Shown here in pieces: positions 9,931-23,220 of a DNA stretch of 64,000 nt. How positions within the stretch are numbered: the first letter of the stretch is position 1; each line of letters starts with the position of its first letter. The stretch is from Acholoe squamosa. Its lineage: Eukaryota > Annelida > Polychaeta > Phyllodocida > Polynoidae. Made by a program: the position numbers and the translations under genes. The stretch is taken from contig OX439048.1 of the NCBI GenBank assembly GCA_949317995.1, positions 26,231,495 to 26,295,494 on the forward strand, in the 5' to 3' direction. The notes below the pieces were generated by a model that saw only the letters and a list, made by a program, of their open reading frames with translations, ran no database searches and was not told the DNA's origin.

Positions 9931-12068
9931 CCAAAACCAGTACTAAAAATCCCCCCAGAGGCACGTTCTTCCCCGTTGGGCCACATATGTAGAAGATGTC
10001 CTGTATTTCACTTTGTAGAAGGCAGGCGGACTTGTAAGGCAGGAAAGTATCATTTTCCTGACTTTTCATACAGTGATTGTATCCACTCTCAGTTCCCATC
10101 CATACCACTCCACATCTAGTCAGTGTTGTGCCATCGGGTATACACAAACGTATGGGAGCTAGAGGCCATGGGTGGTGAAAGTATTCCATGTTAAAAGGAT
10201 CGAACAGTACACCCATAGGGTCACATGGGGAGTCCATTGAATCCAATACAATAGGGGAGGTATACGTGCATGTGTAGCTTTTTACCTTTTTAAAGCAAAG
10301 GCTCTGAAAACCTTTAGGTTCTCTATACATACCAGCTAATGTTGGTATAGTACTGTATTATGTACCCTATGAAATATTTAGGGTACCTGCTTGTATGACT
10401 GTGAATCATTTTATAGATTTTTAATTAGACCTTGCATACACAGTAAACCCTCTGGTGAAATGCGATATACCTGCAATTAATGTGATACAGTTTTATATAA
10501 GGATTAGCATATTTTACAGATTTTATCACTTTTGCATTAAGTTTATCCTGCAGGTAGAGATGTAGTAAAATGAAAGCCACATCCTGCAATTCTAATAACT
10601 GTCCCATAGTATAAGGTTTCCTTCTGGACTTAACTCAGCTCATTATCCTATAGTGCACCGAGTCCAATCAAAACACATTTACATAAATTCTATACATATC
10701 CTCTTACCTAATAGAATAGACTTTTAGGGAATACCATGAAATTGAAGTAAGATCATGCTGCTATAATGTACCATGGGACTTTTAATGTGTCAGTCAGTGT
10801 CATTTTGAAACTTATGCCTCCCTTATTTAGGCAGACATATGGTAATTGTAAGGTCAAAATTGCATGGAATACATTGTATAAGCTGCAGCCAGATGTTTTA
10901 ATCATAGACATATACGATGATAATAACATATATGCTTATGGTTTAATGATCTGAAATACTGCAACAGCATGTCAGTCCTCTCAACCTCAATGTTTTCTGG
11001 AACTAATTCATCTTATTACTAATAATTTATTTACCTTTTATATAATCATATAATTACAGAATACACCTGCATGGAGTATACGAGTCCTGATATACTTTCA
11101 AAATGTCCGTTGTTTTTTTTTGTTAAAAAATGAAATGGTAGTGCTCTTTCAAAATGCGACGATCATTGTTGATTTAAAGTAAATAACCATTCCTTTGTAA
11201 ATTGGTCTGAATGGTATGCCATATTTTGTGCTCTGGATGGGGATATAAACTCCCTTATCTACCAACTGACGCCAACATAGGACTGCCCCCACACACTCCA
11301 GCTTCACCACCAGATGGCCCCACTGATCCTGTAATCCTGGTTTAATAGTAGCTGTAGCAGGCCTATATCTACACTACCTGACAGTTGTAAGCCCCCTGTC
11401 ACACTCAAACAAAACCACCACAACTAGACCTTGACAGCAGCAATGAATGTAGCCATATAAATTTGTATTACTACTCCCATACACATAAAACTCACTCTAG
11501 GGCTAGAGAGTACAGATTGAGTTTACCCTACATCATCTTTGAAACCTTTACCCCCCAGTGCTATTCTACTGTCTCATTTGTTTTATCATATATGTTCATG
11601 ATGCCTTAAGGCAAATAAGTATGTTGAAGATAACTAAAATCTTTTTGCACTACAAGGTTATGAGGAACATTACTCAATTTGGGATATTCTCTCAAAAGTC
11701 TCATGTTTGAGTAAATATCTATTGTATGATAGATATTAGATAGGAGACACACAGTGTTAGTACCAAGCTTACCTAAGTGCATGCAAACCTACTCCTGAGG
11801 TCACCCCACGGTGTATTTAGATCATTTGGATCCCATCTGCAGGTAATGAGGATCATGATCACGTAGGCGTCTACCGTTGGGATCTTCAGGACAGGGAGGC
11901 CTTAATAATCATCATTCCTGGGTAGGAGGTTTAACTCCCCTTAACCCAGTTTATCTAATTGGGTCAAATAGGGATAATCATTAGCTAGAGGTAATGAGGG
12001 TGAATAATTTATATACAACGGTTTGGACTCTTGATGGTACGCTCACCTGTGTACAGTAACCTAACCTA

Positions 12069-12072
<4 letters not shown>
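9931..12072. other. Stretch with no supported gene
   Basis: A minus-strand frame of 188 codons (9764-10330) covers the left part but has no start context or recognisable motif. The rest is AT-rich, with no repeat arms that I can see. Confidence 0.4.

Positions 12073-12127
<55 letters not shown>
12073..12127 (+). repeat. (GA)23 microsatellite plus G9 run
   Basis: A perfect GA dinucleotide array at 12073-12118 passes directly into nine G at 12119-12127. Confidence 0.95.
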
Positions 12128-12294
12128 TACATACTAATATTAAATGTAAATGTCAGGGGTGAAGGTCGTCAGGGGTTTCTATGTTTTCAGTTTTTTTTCT
12201 GAATTTCATAGACCTGTGATCACCTATGGAGAGCTCACTTTCAGGGGTTCCCCCCCCCCTATTTTGGAGGGCGGGGGCGCTGTCTCTTACATAC

Positions 12295-12504
12295 CTTTCT
12301 CTTATGCAGTGGGCACTTGCAATAGAAGGTTGGCTCATACCTCCAGGCCCTCCAGTAGTTACTACCTTCCATCGTGATACATAATCCTATCAGTGTATCA
12401 TACCCTGCTCCAGAACCACCAACACTGAGTGTAAAGGGACCCTGTTTGGGATCTATAAGACTGACTGGAGCCGCTGGATCCCCCGAGTCCATAGTTAAGC
12501 ACCT
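12295..12504 (-). CDS. Candidate internal exon, 210 nt, unknown product
   Basis: A minus-strand frame ends at a strong donor, AAAG followed by GTATGT. It can start after a TG-rich acceptor (GTGTTGTTGTTGAG), giving exactly 70 codons on codon boundaries at both ends. Parts read SLIDPKQGPFTLSVGGSGAG and YWRAWRYEPTFYCKCPLHK. About 28 percent of codons begin with G. I do not recognise the domain. The plus strand over the same bases also offers a strong acceptor ending at 12309 and a short open frame, so the strand is not certain. The acceptor is the weak point. Confidence 0.27.
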
Positions 12505-12639
12505 CTCAACAACAACACTACGCATACTGACCAGCAGAGGCGCCTCCCACCTACCTCCAGCCAACCACCGCATCTTCCCCCATTGCAATCCTTACAGCTT
12601 TTGCTGCTTGCACCCAACTGATTGCCTTCTGACTCCAGT

Positions 12640-14359
12640 GGTTTGATCAGAATATTATGAGAACCTTGCTTTACTCTGCAGTATTAACACATGGGGGGAT
12701 AAGAAAGACATAAACAGTAACTGATAACATATACTGCATATAGGGTGTAACATATGTGATTATGGCAGTCAACATGGTTGAATGTATTAACATTCTGGGT
12801 ACATTAAAGCCAGAGGTGCACTAGATATACTGATCATATGACAACCCAATTTGAAAATGCTAGAACATGGAGGCTGACTTGATTGTGGGTCCTTCAGTGA
12901 AGGTGTAGGCGGATAGTGGACGGTAGTGATGAGGGGATGGAGGGCCCTAGAGGTGGTAGGTATAGGGACAGAGATTGGTGCCTTGCCAATAACCTACACA
13001 GTGATCCCATCAGAAGCACACATGGGGACTTGGCTATGTGCTCAATTAGCATGTTATGAAGCAGGTTGATCATCCCTCACCCCTCCCACACAATCTTAAT
13101 GATACTCCCTCATGCCCACTCCTCTCTTACTATCTGAAGTAGGCATTAGAGAGATATGTATACATAAACTTCAGGGTTAGAAAAGATGCCCAGTATAAAC
13201 TATATTCAAAGGAGACAGGCCCCAAATATCTCAAATGGGGTCAAGCCGGAAAGCATACACTGTTATTAAACCCTAAGTAACTAATTCAGTTCTTTTATTA
13301 TTCAGGGTGTGGGCGTTTCAGATTGTTATCTATGTCATCAAATTATATAAATCGCATTAAAGAATTGTTAATTGACAGCTGATTGGCTTCTTATATTGCT
13401 GAAAAATATTTCAAATGTAGGATTCCACGTGATGATTCTTTCTATTGAAGCTTGTATGATGTACCTGATCGCAGGCAGAGTAGCACCACTAGTACTATAC
13501 CTATTAAACCAGTAATTTCAGGATTCAGGTGAGGTTTGTAGCGTCCTCTTAATGTAAGAGTGCACAGGGTTTTACGATACAGTGCAATATCAGAGCAGTT
13601 AAGATGGAATCAACTCACATAACGACAAGTCCGACAAGTGGTAATCTCCTTTATCATTTCATATCCTACTAACACCTCCCACCCACATCTGACCACTACC
13701 GACCTCTACAATGTGTATTAACATAAATATGCACCACTCCTAAGTGTATTAGGCATTACCATAATTAGCAAGCTTGTACTATGTAGTGCTAAATATGATC
13801 TACATAACAATATCCTAAAATACGATTACCTTTACCCAATTACATATTATACAGAATCTTATACCATTCCTGCATGAACTGGACATGGTACTTCACTGAC
13901 TCCTAGTCACCTTTACCATAATATTATGTACCTCTGTAGTCACCAACAACAAGCATGCTACTCCATGTACCATTATAACATGTGTGTGGGGTTACAACCA
14001 TGATCATTAACATTACATCTGGGCCATGTCATACATACTTGACCACCTTTACTGAGGTGCCAGGCCTATTGACAGGGGTGACACAAGGGCCATTGAAGGC
14101 GACTTAGAGAACAAGACCACTCCCAATGGCCCAGCTACTCCCCCATTCCCAGGCATCTATCAAGGGCGGGAAGCTTGCATCGTGGTCGCCCATCAAGCTA
14201 CCATGTGAAAGAGCAAGTGCACTCTGGCTTCCCCCTCAGCCCCACCCCTCACATCTGAATAACAATTGGTGTGGAACGAACGCTGCCCTGATTAATAGCC
14301 CTGTTCTGTATATAGCCTGGGTAGAGTGCCTCCTGCAGCCAATAGAACTTAAGGCCATG
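12640..14359. other. Stretch with no recognisable gene
   Basis: Mostly AT-rich unique-looking sequence, becoming more GC-rich after 14.1 kb. I found no convincing splice pair, RNA gene or repeat before the reverse-transcriptase relic. Confidence 0.4.
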
Positions 14360-14425
14360 CCTCCAGGGTATATATTGGCCATTGCCGGGGTGCCACAGGG
14401 ATCTATTCTAGTCCAATGCATATAA
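14360..14425 (+). mobile_element. Relic of a non-LTR retrotransposon reverse transcriptase
   Basis: Bases 14387-14410 encode GVPQGSIL, the conserved reverse-transcriptase motif of CR1/Jockey/L1-type LINEs (usually GVPQGSILGPLLF). The following residue is V instead of G and the frame stops six codons on, so the remainder is lost. Upstream residues do not align obviously with the palm domain. An eight-residue exact motif is unlikely by chance, but I cannot see further domains. Confidence 0.4.
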
Positions 14426-14429
14426 CCCA

Positions 14430-15969
14430 TACCGCAAGAACAGAGGCAGGTATCAAAGGGGGTGTTGGAGATGAATGTAGGGGCTGATAGAAGAATGTAT
14501 GAATGCAAGCATGAAGATTCCCTTAGGGGGTTATTGACTATAGGGGGTGTGAGAGGGCAGGGCAGGGAGGTGTCATGTCCCACCTGGTTAAATATTGTGG
14601 TCACCTGTGGTCAGTTACCCATAAAGCCATTAGCACCGGTAGGGTTTGATGGGCCCCCAGGGTGTACTGGAGTGGTAGAGTAGGTGTTTATTGCCTGGCG
14701 ATCTATGTTCATTGTAGGAACGTTCACTTGTCCATGCTGGACTACTGTAAGGTGTGTAGAATGGTGAGTACCTGTACACCTCCTGGCTTTATTGACAGAA
14801 CCCCTGGGGGTGCTCCTCTACCTTGATATTGAAACCTGAAGGGGACTGTGATATAACTGCAGACCTTCTGCTGATTAAATCAAATTTAAACTATGGTCAC
14901 ACCTTAGAACAAAAGAATCTCACCCTGAATATATCGCGTAACCTGGTGCATATAGAAATCCTTCTCATATACACTAGGTGTGATAAACTTGGCATATAAT
15001 GCCAGGTATATCTTCACCTAACCATTGTCTATCTACTACATAAATGTGATCTTTAAGACATCATTGAATTCAGCATGCCCTCTTTGTGGTGACATGTCAT
15101 AGCATCTTTGGTTTGATAAAACAGTTGAGAATAACACAAGATAACAATAGGTGAATAGACTTGCCATTGCTGCCCCTGCTTTTTGTTTTGCCCATTTACT
15201 TAAATAAATGCCGCACGAGTGCATATATACCTTTATACCATTAGGTTAACCCAGATCATTAGGCCAAAGCATGCTTCCTCATATTGTATTGGTACAAAGG
15301 GTCGTATTCTCAGGTAAGATGGCATGCAAAGTTAGGCTATGACAAACATGCATGTGTGTACCACAAAGAAACTCCACACAATGATAAGTGAACCTGTCAC
15401 GTCATTTTTCACCGGAACTTCACAATCTGAGACAAAGACGACTACTCATGTTTCCTCTGTGACATGATAGTAATGTGGAGGTGGTGAAAATGACCCCATG
15501 TGGGGGCCGTATAGGTATTTGATGTATTATTATGCCTATTTGGACCCACAATTCCAGGATGCATCAATGTAATATATTGGGTCTTAGTAAGGGTATAGAT
15601 AACGTACATTCATCATGATACAAGAATACCCAAGGATGCATAATAACGATGATAATTATAGGCGCAATGCAATACTGCAAAGTTAGAAACTTTAGAAACC
15701 CAGAGGGTAGAGAAATGACAAATATAGATTAAGTTTAGTGATACGCATTCTTAGAATGTAGAATAGTCTGAGTAGATGGTAAGTGCTTGTGAGATATAAA
15801 ATGTGAGTAGTACTTCCTTTGCTGCGATATTTCACCAACCAAGCGCCCAGGAAATTTGTAACGTTTCGAAGTGATACCATTATTCCTTTTGTGATCGAAC
15901 TGCGGGAGTGCTATTGAATGATGCAGGCCAGTAATGCAGGTATATTAGATTAATGGGAAAGTGAGGTAT

Positions 15970-16010
<41 letters not shown>

Positions 16011-18351
16011 CATATTTGCTGCTTTATTGCATTATCAATGTATTAAAGGACCCACACTTTTTGTGTTAAAAGCTTCTGATGAACAAAAATTCAAATTGAA
16101 TTCAAATAAAAGAGGTGAGATATGAAATTCAATAGGGAGAGGTCTAGTTACAATTGAAAGGAAGATGGCATATATTAGATAGCAGTCATACTAATACCCT
16201 GGCTCTCCTTTTCTATTTAAAATTAGACTACTGTATTACATACGTTCATACAATGTATATTCAGTACCCTTACTCACAGCACTGCTTCCTTCTAGTTCTA
16301 ACCAACACAAAGAGGTTTGTTTGGATGTATAGACCTCCAGTGCCTGGCTCTATTGATGTAGACTGATCCTACTAGTTCCCAGGTGTTAAGTGATCATCAC
16401 TGACACCCCCTGCACCTGCCAACAGAGCTGTAGTGTCAGGTGATAGCAATCAACATGTTTATATCATTACCGCCACTCATTGCAGTCAGTGGAAGCAGAG
16501 GAAAAAGCCACCTTCCAACACAGCCAAGCTTTCCACGCCCGGTTTCCACGACAGGATCCTGTTTTTCCCTTTGCTCCTGTGATTACTGCTGCTCCGTGAG
16601 GCAACTGCACATAATCATAAATGGAAGGGGGGAATTTATTTGTTGGAATTAATGTCTCCATGCTTCACTATCTCACTGAGTGATGTTCACCAGAGGAGGC
16701 AAGTAATATTTCCAAAGGACTTGTAGTTTTTCTTCATCTTGATTTTTTTTTGCACAGTTCTACTCTCATGAATGTGTGTGGAGTAAAAACAGATGGGGAC
16801 AAAAAGGGCTTCTGGGTTGGGTGCTGGTGTATGGAGGAGTATCTGCCTCTTGTACAGCAATAGCTGACAGACTCCTGCCTTACTGACCTGATTTGAAGTT
16901 ATGACCACTCCCGTCTGGAGGCACAAGGGAACATCCTTAGCTGTACTAATGACAGCTAGGGGTGAACCACATTGGCAAATACACATCCAATATGTGGAGG
17001 CAGCTGGTAGTTTCAATATAACATCTAGCCCATGTGTTTTTCCATCTTGCAGTGTGGTATTGGAATGAATGATTACAGCTGGCATAATTATGCAATGTTC
17101 GCCCCAGGATACGGAAATGCCTTGCAAAGTGTGTATGGTAGAAACCAATGTAAAAGAGTTAGGCGAATGCAATATCCTCTATAGAGACTGCTATATGATA
17201 ATATCATGATAATTTAAATCCATGGAAATGTCAATGATTTGAGTTATTGATGATAGGTGTATTAAGCCATAATTCTGCATACATACATCATGTGTATTAC
17301 ACAGATAGTCTTCGGCTCGCCCACAGTATAGGGTAGACGCAGCGGCCATTGGCCTTACTACTAATGGGTATACACATATATCTGATATCACTGGCCACCT
17401 CTCAACAGATAGCTGTATTGGTCATACAACCTGGTATATATTATATCACAGAAGATGTAATCCAGCGTCAGTATCTCTAGATAGCCCATGGTAAAAGCAA
17501 GTAACCATGTATAACTGTATATCTAGCGGGCTCCTATGGAGAATCCAGGGTAGTGATAATGCTGATAATGCTATAATAGTGTACACAAGACTCTGACAGG
17601 TCCCACTATTAGAAGCATTCAAGGCTTTTAGTCTTGGTTCTCGTATAGGCCACATCTGTGTGAGAGACTTTTAACTCATAGAACCAAATTCTACTGTCCA
17701 GATGCACCTGTACCTTATAGCGTGTTTCTCAGGGTTGTTTTCACTTTTACATGCTGTATACCACTATCATGATGTATAATGTGGTATGGGGACTACACCT
17801 GTCTTTCTTATTGGGGATTAACTTAGACATTGGTCATTGATTCACACATAAATGTATAAACACAATACTTTGTGGAAGGCTTGAATAGAGATGTAATGCT
17901 CCCTTTATCAACCATCGTCTCGACTATCTGCGTTAATCCACTTGACAATCAAAAGTGGGATTCAGAGCTGGGAATCTGGGATAATCCAGGAGCTATTGAT
18001 CATATTACACCACTTATGGTTTCAGCACGGGGGTTTCAGGGACCAATTGGAGTAGGTCAAGGCAAGTTATGATTGTGGTAACTCTATCACTCGTGTATGT
18101 CTCCTTGTATCTCTTAATCAGAATCATTAAGAATCGATGAGTTGCAATACCCCAGATATCTATAGATGCAATGAGTCTTTATTACTTGTACATCATAGGA
18201 GTATCTATAAGTAACAGGGGTCCCACAATATAAAGACAGCACTGTCGATGCGTGTTTTGCAAAGACAAAATGCACGGTCATCAAAGCATTACATTTTAAA
18301 GGCCGATACTAAAGATATTGACCTTCCTGTTCTCCCCTCACTCCATCTTAG
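14430..18351. other. Stretch with no supported gene
   Basis: It holds a GA microsatellite (15973-16008). A 46-base plus-strand segment at about 14719-14764 lies between an AG and a GTGAGT donor. A 161-codon minus-strand frame (16687-17172) has no recognisable domain. I could not support any of these as genes. Confidence 0.4.
15973..16008 (+). repeat. (GA)18 microsatellite
   Basis: Perfect GA dinucleotide array. It is the second GA array in the window after the one at 12073. Confidence 0.95.
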
Positions 18352-18490
18352 ATGAAAAGTGCTGCAGCACACCAGTTCCCAAATGGCCTTCACCACAGTT
18401 TAATTCAGTTAGTCCGCCTACACAGGGATCCAGACAAAAGTACCAGAGACACTGCCCCTCCCACATTGATGTACCATGCACAACATATAC
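18352..18490 (+). CDS. Candidate exon after a strong acceptor
   Basis: One of the longest pyrimidine tracts in the window (CCTTCCTGTTCTCCCCTCAC then TCCATCTTAG) ends at 18351. Two frames are open afterwards. One reads MKSAAAHQFPNGLHHSLIQL and stays open to 18600; the other reads EKCCSTPVPKWPSPQFNSVS and stops at 18518. A moderate donor (TATAC/GTACGT) follows at 18491, and a second good acceptor (TCTTCTCTCAG) ends at 18545, which would leave a 55-base intron. Neither peptide is recognisable. The acceptor is good; the exon end and frame are uncertain. Confidence 0.22.
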
Positions 18491-18649
18491 GTACGTCATC
18501 AAGGTCATCCAGCTGTAAACAGCCACATATCATTGTCTTCTCTCAGGAGCTGCTCAGAGCTCTCATGGCCTTTTCTTTAACACTTTACATAGGTTCATAA
18601 TACACTTTGTCCATTGTTTACCACACTCTCAGCCCCAATTGTAAATGGG

Positions 18650-18688
18650 CAGTAGCTTGCCCTGTACGCGGTACAGGACAAGCTACTG
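18650..18688. repeat. Strong short hairpin
   Basis: Eighteen base pairs with one mismatch close a 3-base GCG loop (arm CAGTAGCTTGYCCTGTAC). It lacks a poly-T tail or any long stem, so I do not call it a terminator or microRNA precursor. It may be the core of a palindromic MITE. Confidence 0.75.
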
Positions 18689-18699
18689 TAGAGTCATGA

Positions 18700-20352
18700 G
18701 ATTTGTACTAACAGCAGCTCCTACTGTTGTCCAAAAATAAAAGCAATGTACTGTAAATAGCTTGGCGCAGTGTGACAGTGACTGAATGCAGTCCTGGCGA
18801 ATCTGGTCACCATGACTGCATTCATACCTCATGTTGGTCCTAGGGAGGCGATTGACCCCTGTAGGGTAAGCACGATGAGTGAATGTAGCCCTTGGGAGTA
18901 GACTGACCGGGGCTGCATTCTTGCATTATGACTACAATAGGGCAAAGATCGTTACAGTACTATGGGGCCCCCATAGGGTTAACGTGTTGAAGTGAAGCTC
19001 GTGTGGGTTCCTAGTGATTAGTCTTTAGGTCCGACGGTTTCCTCCTCACGTACGTTATCTTGGTGGTACCATTTGTCAGGGAAAGAAAACAAGTATAGCC
19101 ACAACCAGAGCCACTAGCATTTCCAATTGTCAGCTCCCTGCTGAGAATAACTGTCTGGAGTTTCACCAAATCAGCGGGGAAATCACATGCATAGTGTCAA
19201 AAATAATGATTGTGTTGTAGCATGAAAAAAGGCAACGTCCTGTGTTAAAGGTTTGATGATAAAATTTTAGTACTTTTCTCCCGTGTTATTTCCACCCATC
19301 TTTTGTCTATACACTCACAGTGAACTGATACGTCCCCACTCATTTCAGCTTGTATTATTTGTCCCAGGTTTTGCTCCAGTAATAAATGTAGGAGCACACT
19401 ATTTTCAGTCGACTGTTTTTTGAATATGTTAAAACACACGCTACCGTTGTTTACCAAGGTTCTGCTCCATTGATTTCACGCTCGGAGAGTTTCCACCACC
19501 TGTCAAAGGGAGTCCTCCATGACACAACATGACATCCTCTTGTATCTATAGGTCTGTAACGACTCGGGGCATGCTGGCCGCCATCTTGTCCCCCGCTGCA
19601 CATGCTTTTCCCCCTGACTGAAATCTAACGACCACCAGTAGATCCTGCAGTAGTATATAATGGTGTTTGGGCACTGTAGTGAATCATCCAGTATCCCTAC
19701 CACAGATTTAGGTTATAACCGTCTATGCCATTGCCATTACTGTCATGGAATTGTATAGGACGCGTTACATCCATATTGTGGCATGTTTAATTGATGCTGG
19801 ATTAAACATGACTGATTGAGTGCAATGTCGTAAAACTCCACAGTTGTTCTGGGGACAACTGCACATGCTCCAATAACTAATACGACCTATATGGTAAGGT
19901 TCTCTACCTAAATTAGGCACTGAAATACCTCCACTGTGTGAGTCTGCTGCAGGAGAGGTGTGAAACTGTGATAAAGCTGAAACTGGGTAGTGTTAAACTC
20001 TCCTTTCTTTGCAAGCTTATTCTGAAGCTATTTACTGGAGGATCTTTACAAACAAGGGCTCATTTTAACAGGCTTGGCTAGACCTTTAAAATGATTATTT
20101 TTTGTACAAGGTTGAATGCAGGGAATTTTGCCTTTGACCCCATCAAAGTTCAACTAAAAGTTTAGAACCATTTTATTATGAGAAGATCATTGAGCACCTA
20201 AAAATAAATGGTTCCCACCTGTTCTATGGTTAAAAATGATCTAGAAAATGTTTTCATTTTCTTTTTCTAAGGGGCTGCAGTATGTTTGACAGACCCTGCA
20301 AACTTTTTGAGCAAGATTATCTCTGGACACTTATCCCAACCTCCCAAATGTT
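18700..20352. other. Stretch with no recognisable gene
   Basis: Apart from a YY1-type site (19576-19594), I see no gene, repeat or RNA in this AT-rich stretch. Confidence 0.4.
19576..19594 (-). promoter_or_regulatory. YY1-type site over a possible ATG
   Basis: On the minus strand the 19-mer GGGGGACAAGATGGCGGCC contains the YY1 consensus CAAGATGGCGGC, often found at animal transcription or translation starts. The embedded ATG opens only 12 codons (MAASMPRVVTDL). The same 19-mer lies at 28929-28947 on the plus strand. Confidence 0.4.
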
Positions 20353-20905
20353 GGGCACTTACCTATCAATTAAGACCTTATTGTATGTATTTTATATGGT
20401 GGGAAATTGATAGCTATGATAAAAATAAGTAGTTTTGCTTTTTAGATGAAGTTATTATGTCAATTTAAATGGAAGTTATGATCATTCAAACGTCCTGAGT
20501 CAAAGACGATATTCTGCCATGGTTCTGTCAGAGCACACAGTTCAAGGGAAAAGATGACATAAAAAATTTGCTTTTACATTGTTTGATTATGATAAAATGT
20601 ATCATTATTTACATTCTTGAGGGTATATCTTGCTTATCTGAAAAGAAAATTGCCCAAAATAATCATTTTAGTGATCTAGTATACCTTGGATTCATCTTGC
20701 TTGATCACAAAATTAGATCCAAATTAAACTCTTAACTATGACAGAATTCTGGGTCTGATTTGGTACCTTTGACCGGTCATAATTCCACTTTAAATTGACA
20801 TAGAGACTTCATTTAAAAAGCAAATCCACTTCTTTTCTCAAGATCCATCCATTGATCATTAGATAGGTTTAATGGGATAAAGTCTTGAAATATTAGGTAA
20901 GTGCC
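20353..20905. mobile_element. MITE-like element with long imperfect inverted arms
   Basis: The ends carry an exact 12-bp inverted repeat GGCACTTACCTA (20353-20364 and 20894-20905). Inside, long stretches of the two arms mirror each other, for example TTGCTTTTTARATGAAGT and TATGTCAATTTAAA (left 20436-20468, right near 20790-20825). Similarity can be followed about 165 bp inward. No coding frame is present and I found no clear target duplication. Confidence 0.65.
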
Positions 20906-21739
20906 TACCTAAATGTGTGCAGATCTGCCATGAAGGGGTGAGCCCTCTATTTGTCTCACCTCTACATGAATGATATGAGTTATATCAATCAGATAGTTAA
21001 GAATATAGGTCCTCTTTATCACAACAAACATTTCCACAGCAGCAATGTGTCTTCACTGAAATGTACAGGGGTGTATTAGAGTAGAAAATGATAAATTGAG
21101 TTCCTTTCCCTGCTGTATATTATGTATGAGTCCTGATAGCCAGATGGTTGACATTATCTGCCATAACAAGGCAGGTACAGACATTACCCCCTGGTATGCT
21201 TTAATTGGCCAATAACCATGTCACACAGGGCACCACTTTCACAATACTTTGTTGAATCTACCAGTGTTACCAGTGGGTGAACAAGTTAGATTTCCCAGTT
21301 AAAAACTTGTAAGAGCTATCATAACATGCATTCAACTCTTTGTAGTGTTCAGTCAAGCCTACCAAATCCCAGGCGTTGACTTATAGCACACCTGCTGACA
21401 AATTGTAAAGTTACAATATCTCAGAGGTCTCAAGCACATGTGCAACACACAATAGACATGTTCTACTATTGTACTAGAGTATCTTTCATCCATTCATGCA
21501 ATTTGCAGCACTTGACCTTTACAGAAGGGTTGCCTATTTTCACGTCTAGATGATTGCCGCTCAAATTGATGACAAGTCCACACAGACATCCACACCTATA
21601 CCTTCAATGCAAAGTCCCCTTTTTGTCTACAATCGCTGTGGGAGGGGTATTTTTCTTCTCATCTTTTTATTTCTTCCTTCTTCAGCCAATCCCCTCCCTG
21701 ATGGTATTATTGGATTCTGATGTCGAGGCTGATTTGTGA

Positions 21740-21793
21740 GCATGCGCAATACATTATTGATTCACAAAGGGAGCCGAGAACGCATGCGTCGAC
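21740..21793. promoter_or_regulatory. CpG patch with NRF1-type sites
   Basis: GCATGCGC at 21740-21747 and CGCATGCGTCGAC at 21781-21793 resemble NRF1 sites, with a nearby CACGTCA at about 21800. The 13-mer recurs exactly at 24484-24496. It is promoter-like, but no transcript is evident. Confidence 0.35.
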
Positions 21794-22686
21794 TTGGATC
21801 ACGTCACAACTCCCACTCTCCAGGCCGATTTTACGTAGGCTTTTATCCCAGATTCCAGGGCCCTGGGGCGTTTTATCTCAATGGGTGTGAATGGAGAGTG
21901 TCTCCCATAGAAACCATACATTCCCCACCCACCCATCTACGTACCCATCCATACCCAGGTCGCTTTGGCCCATAAGGAACTCTTTAGTGCAGGAAAGGAG
22001 AGAATTAATGAGTATTGAACACAAATGTAATTCTCCTCCTGATTGGAAGAGACAAGAGCCTACCTCTAAGGGTCAGCCCTGGAGAAGAGGGTTACTGCCT
22101 GAAGAGGTGTGTTTCCCATGTGTTTGTCAGTGTCACCCCCACCCCCGACCTCCTCCAGGGTCTCTAAGAAATGGTCTTGTATATCGTATATCGATCACAG
22201 CAGTGCCTCCCGAGGGTGTTCACACCAGGCTGAGTTTGGCTTACACACCTCCAGTGGCCATGACAGCTAGTGTAAGGCACCAGGAGAGGATACATTGGTC
22301 TTGTATTTCAGAGAAAGCTCCAAGAAAATCAAAGATTTAAGAGCATTCACTATGCATTTTTATGATATATGGTTGCTTTGTATTGTAAGAGTTATGGGCT
22401 GCCCACATACATCAAAACACTTTATTGTGTTAGCTAACATATGCCTCCCAATGCCAATATCATGCTCCTTTGGCAAATTAGTGAATGATTAATTTACGTA
22501 AGATCACCTTGTATCTGAACTAATCATTTATCACAATAAAACAACAAGAAAATACGGACAAATAAAAACACCTTAAACTTAATGATCTGTATCTTTCCAT
22601 ATTACACGACTTCTGTGATTTTGGGTGCATTTTCAGGATATTCCCGATCTGATACCTGTCGATATTGCATGTTATGATGCATGTTT

Positions 22687-22751
22687 GTAAGGAGTGCTGA
22701 TATCATGGATATCTGCACTTCTAGGATATCCATGATATCAGCACTCCTTAC
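22687..22751. repeat. Perfect 27-bp inverted repeat
   Basis: Arms at 22687-22713 and 22725-22751 are exact reverse complements around an 11-base loop. The arms contain GATATCATGGATATC, itself partly palindromic. The perfect match suggests recent origin, as expected for a foldback MITE core or an extrusion-prone palindrome. It has no microRNA-like bulges. Confidence 0.85.
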
Positions 22752-22802
22752 ATATCCTTACATGTCATATGTTGTAATGTTAAAACCTACGAAATTTTCA
22801 TT

Positions 22803-22875
22803 GCCAGAGGTAGGGGTTGAACCTGCACTCTACTGATCCCAAATCCAACTCCCAATGCATTGCGCCACAGGGACT
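22803..22875 (-). repeat. tRNA-derived SINE or tRNA pseudogene
   Basis: Read on the minus strand, a box A-like TGGCGCAATGCATTGGG (22851-22867) and a box B-like AGGTTCAACCCC (22812-22823) are properly spaced. The putative acceptor arms do not pair, so it is not a functional tRNA. A related sequence (CTGTGGCGCA) lies at 56394-56460. Confidence 0.55.
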
Positions 22876-23220
22876 GATGAGAAATAGTTGGTTAAAACCA
22901 GGTCTCTATAAGTCATTGTTATGATACAAAGCCCGGGCAGGTCACTCACATATAACTAGTATACATTCAAAATGTGAAAATATCCTGCAGTCTGGGTTCT
23001 GACCCTCCAGTTTTGTCGCTGCTGCTTCCATAACCGCAACAACTGCTGGATGCGTTCAGACCATACCAACATCTCCCAGTAGCCAGGTGTGTGTACCGAT
23101 AGCGAGTCGCGCTGCAAACCCCAGGTACAGGTGATCCACCTTTTTGGCTTCATAGAAGATATGGATTAATATTATATTGATATTCTATTGATTATTTATC
23201 ATGTAATAAAAACAGTAATG

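Noticed and set aside
9764-10330. 188-codon minus-strand frame
   Set aside because: Expected about once by chance in 64 kb; no motif, no good start, and the region includes RFX/CTCF-like sites and short repeats instead.
16687-17172. 161-codon minus-strand frame
   Set aside because: No recognisable domain; length is compatible with chance, and the possible donor (CAG/GTCAGT) is weak.
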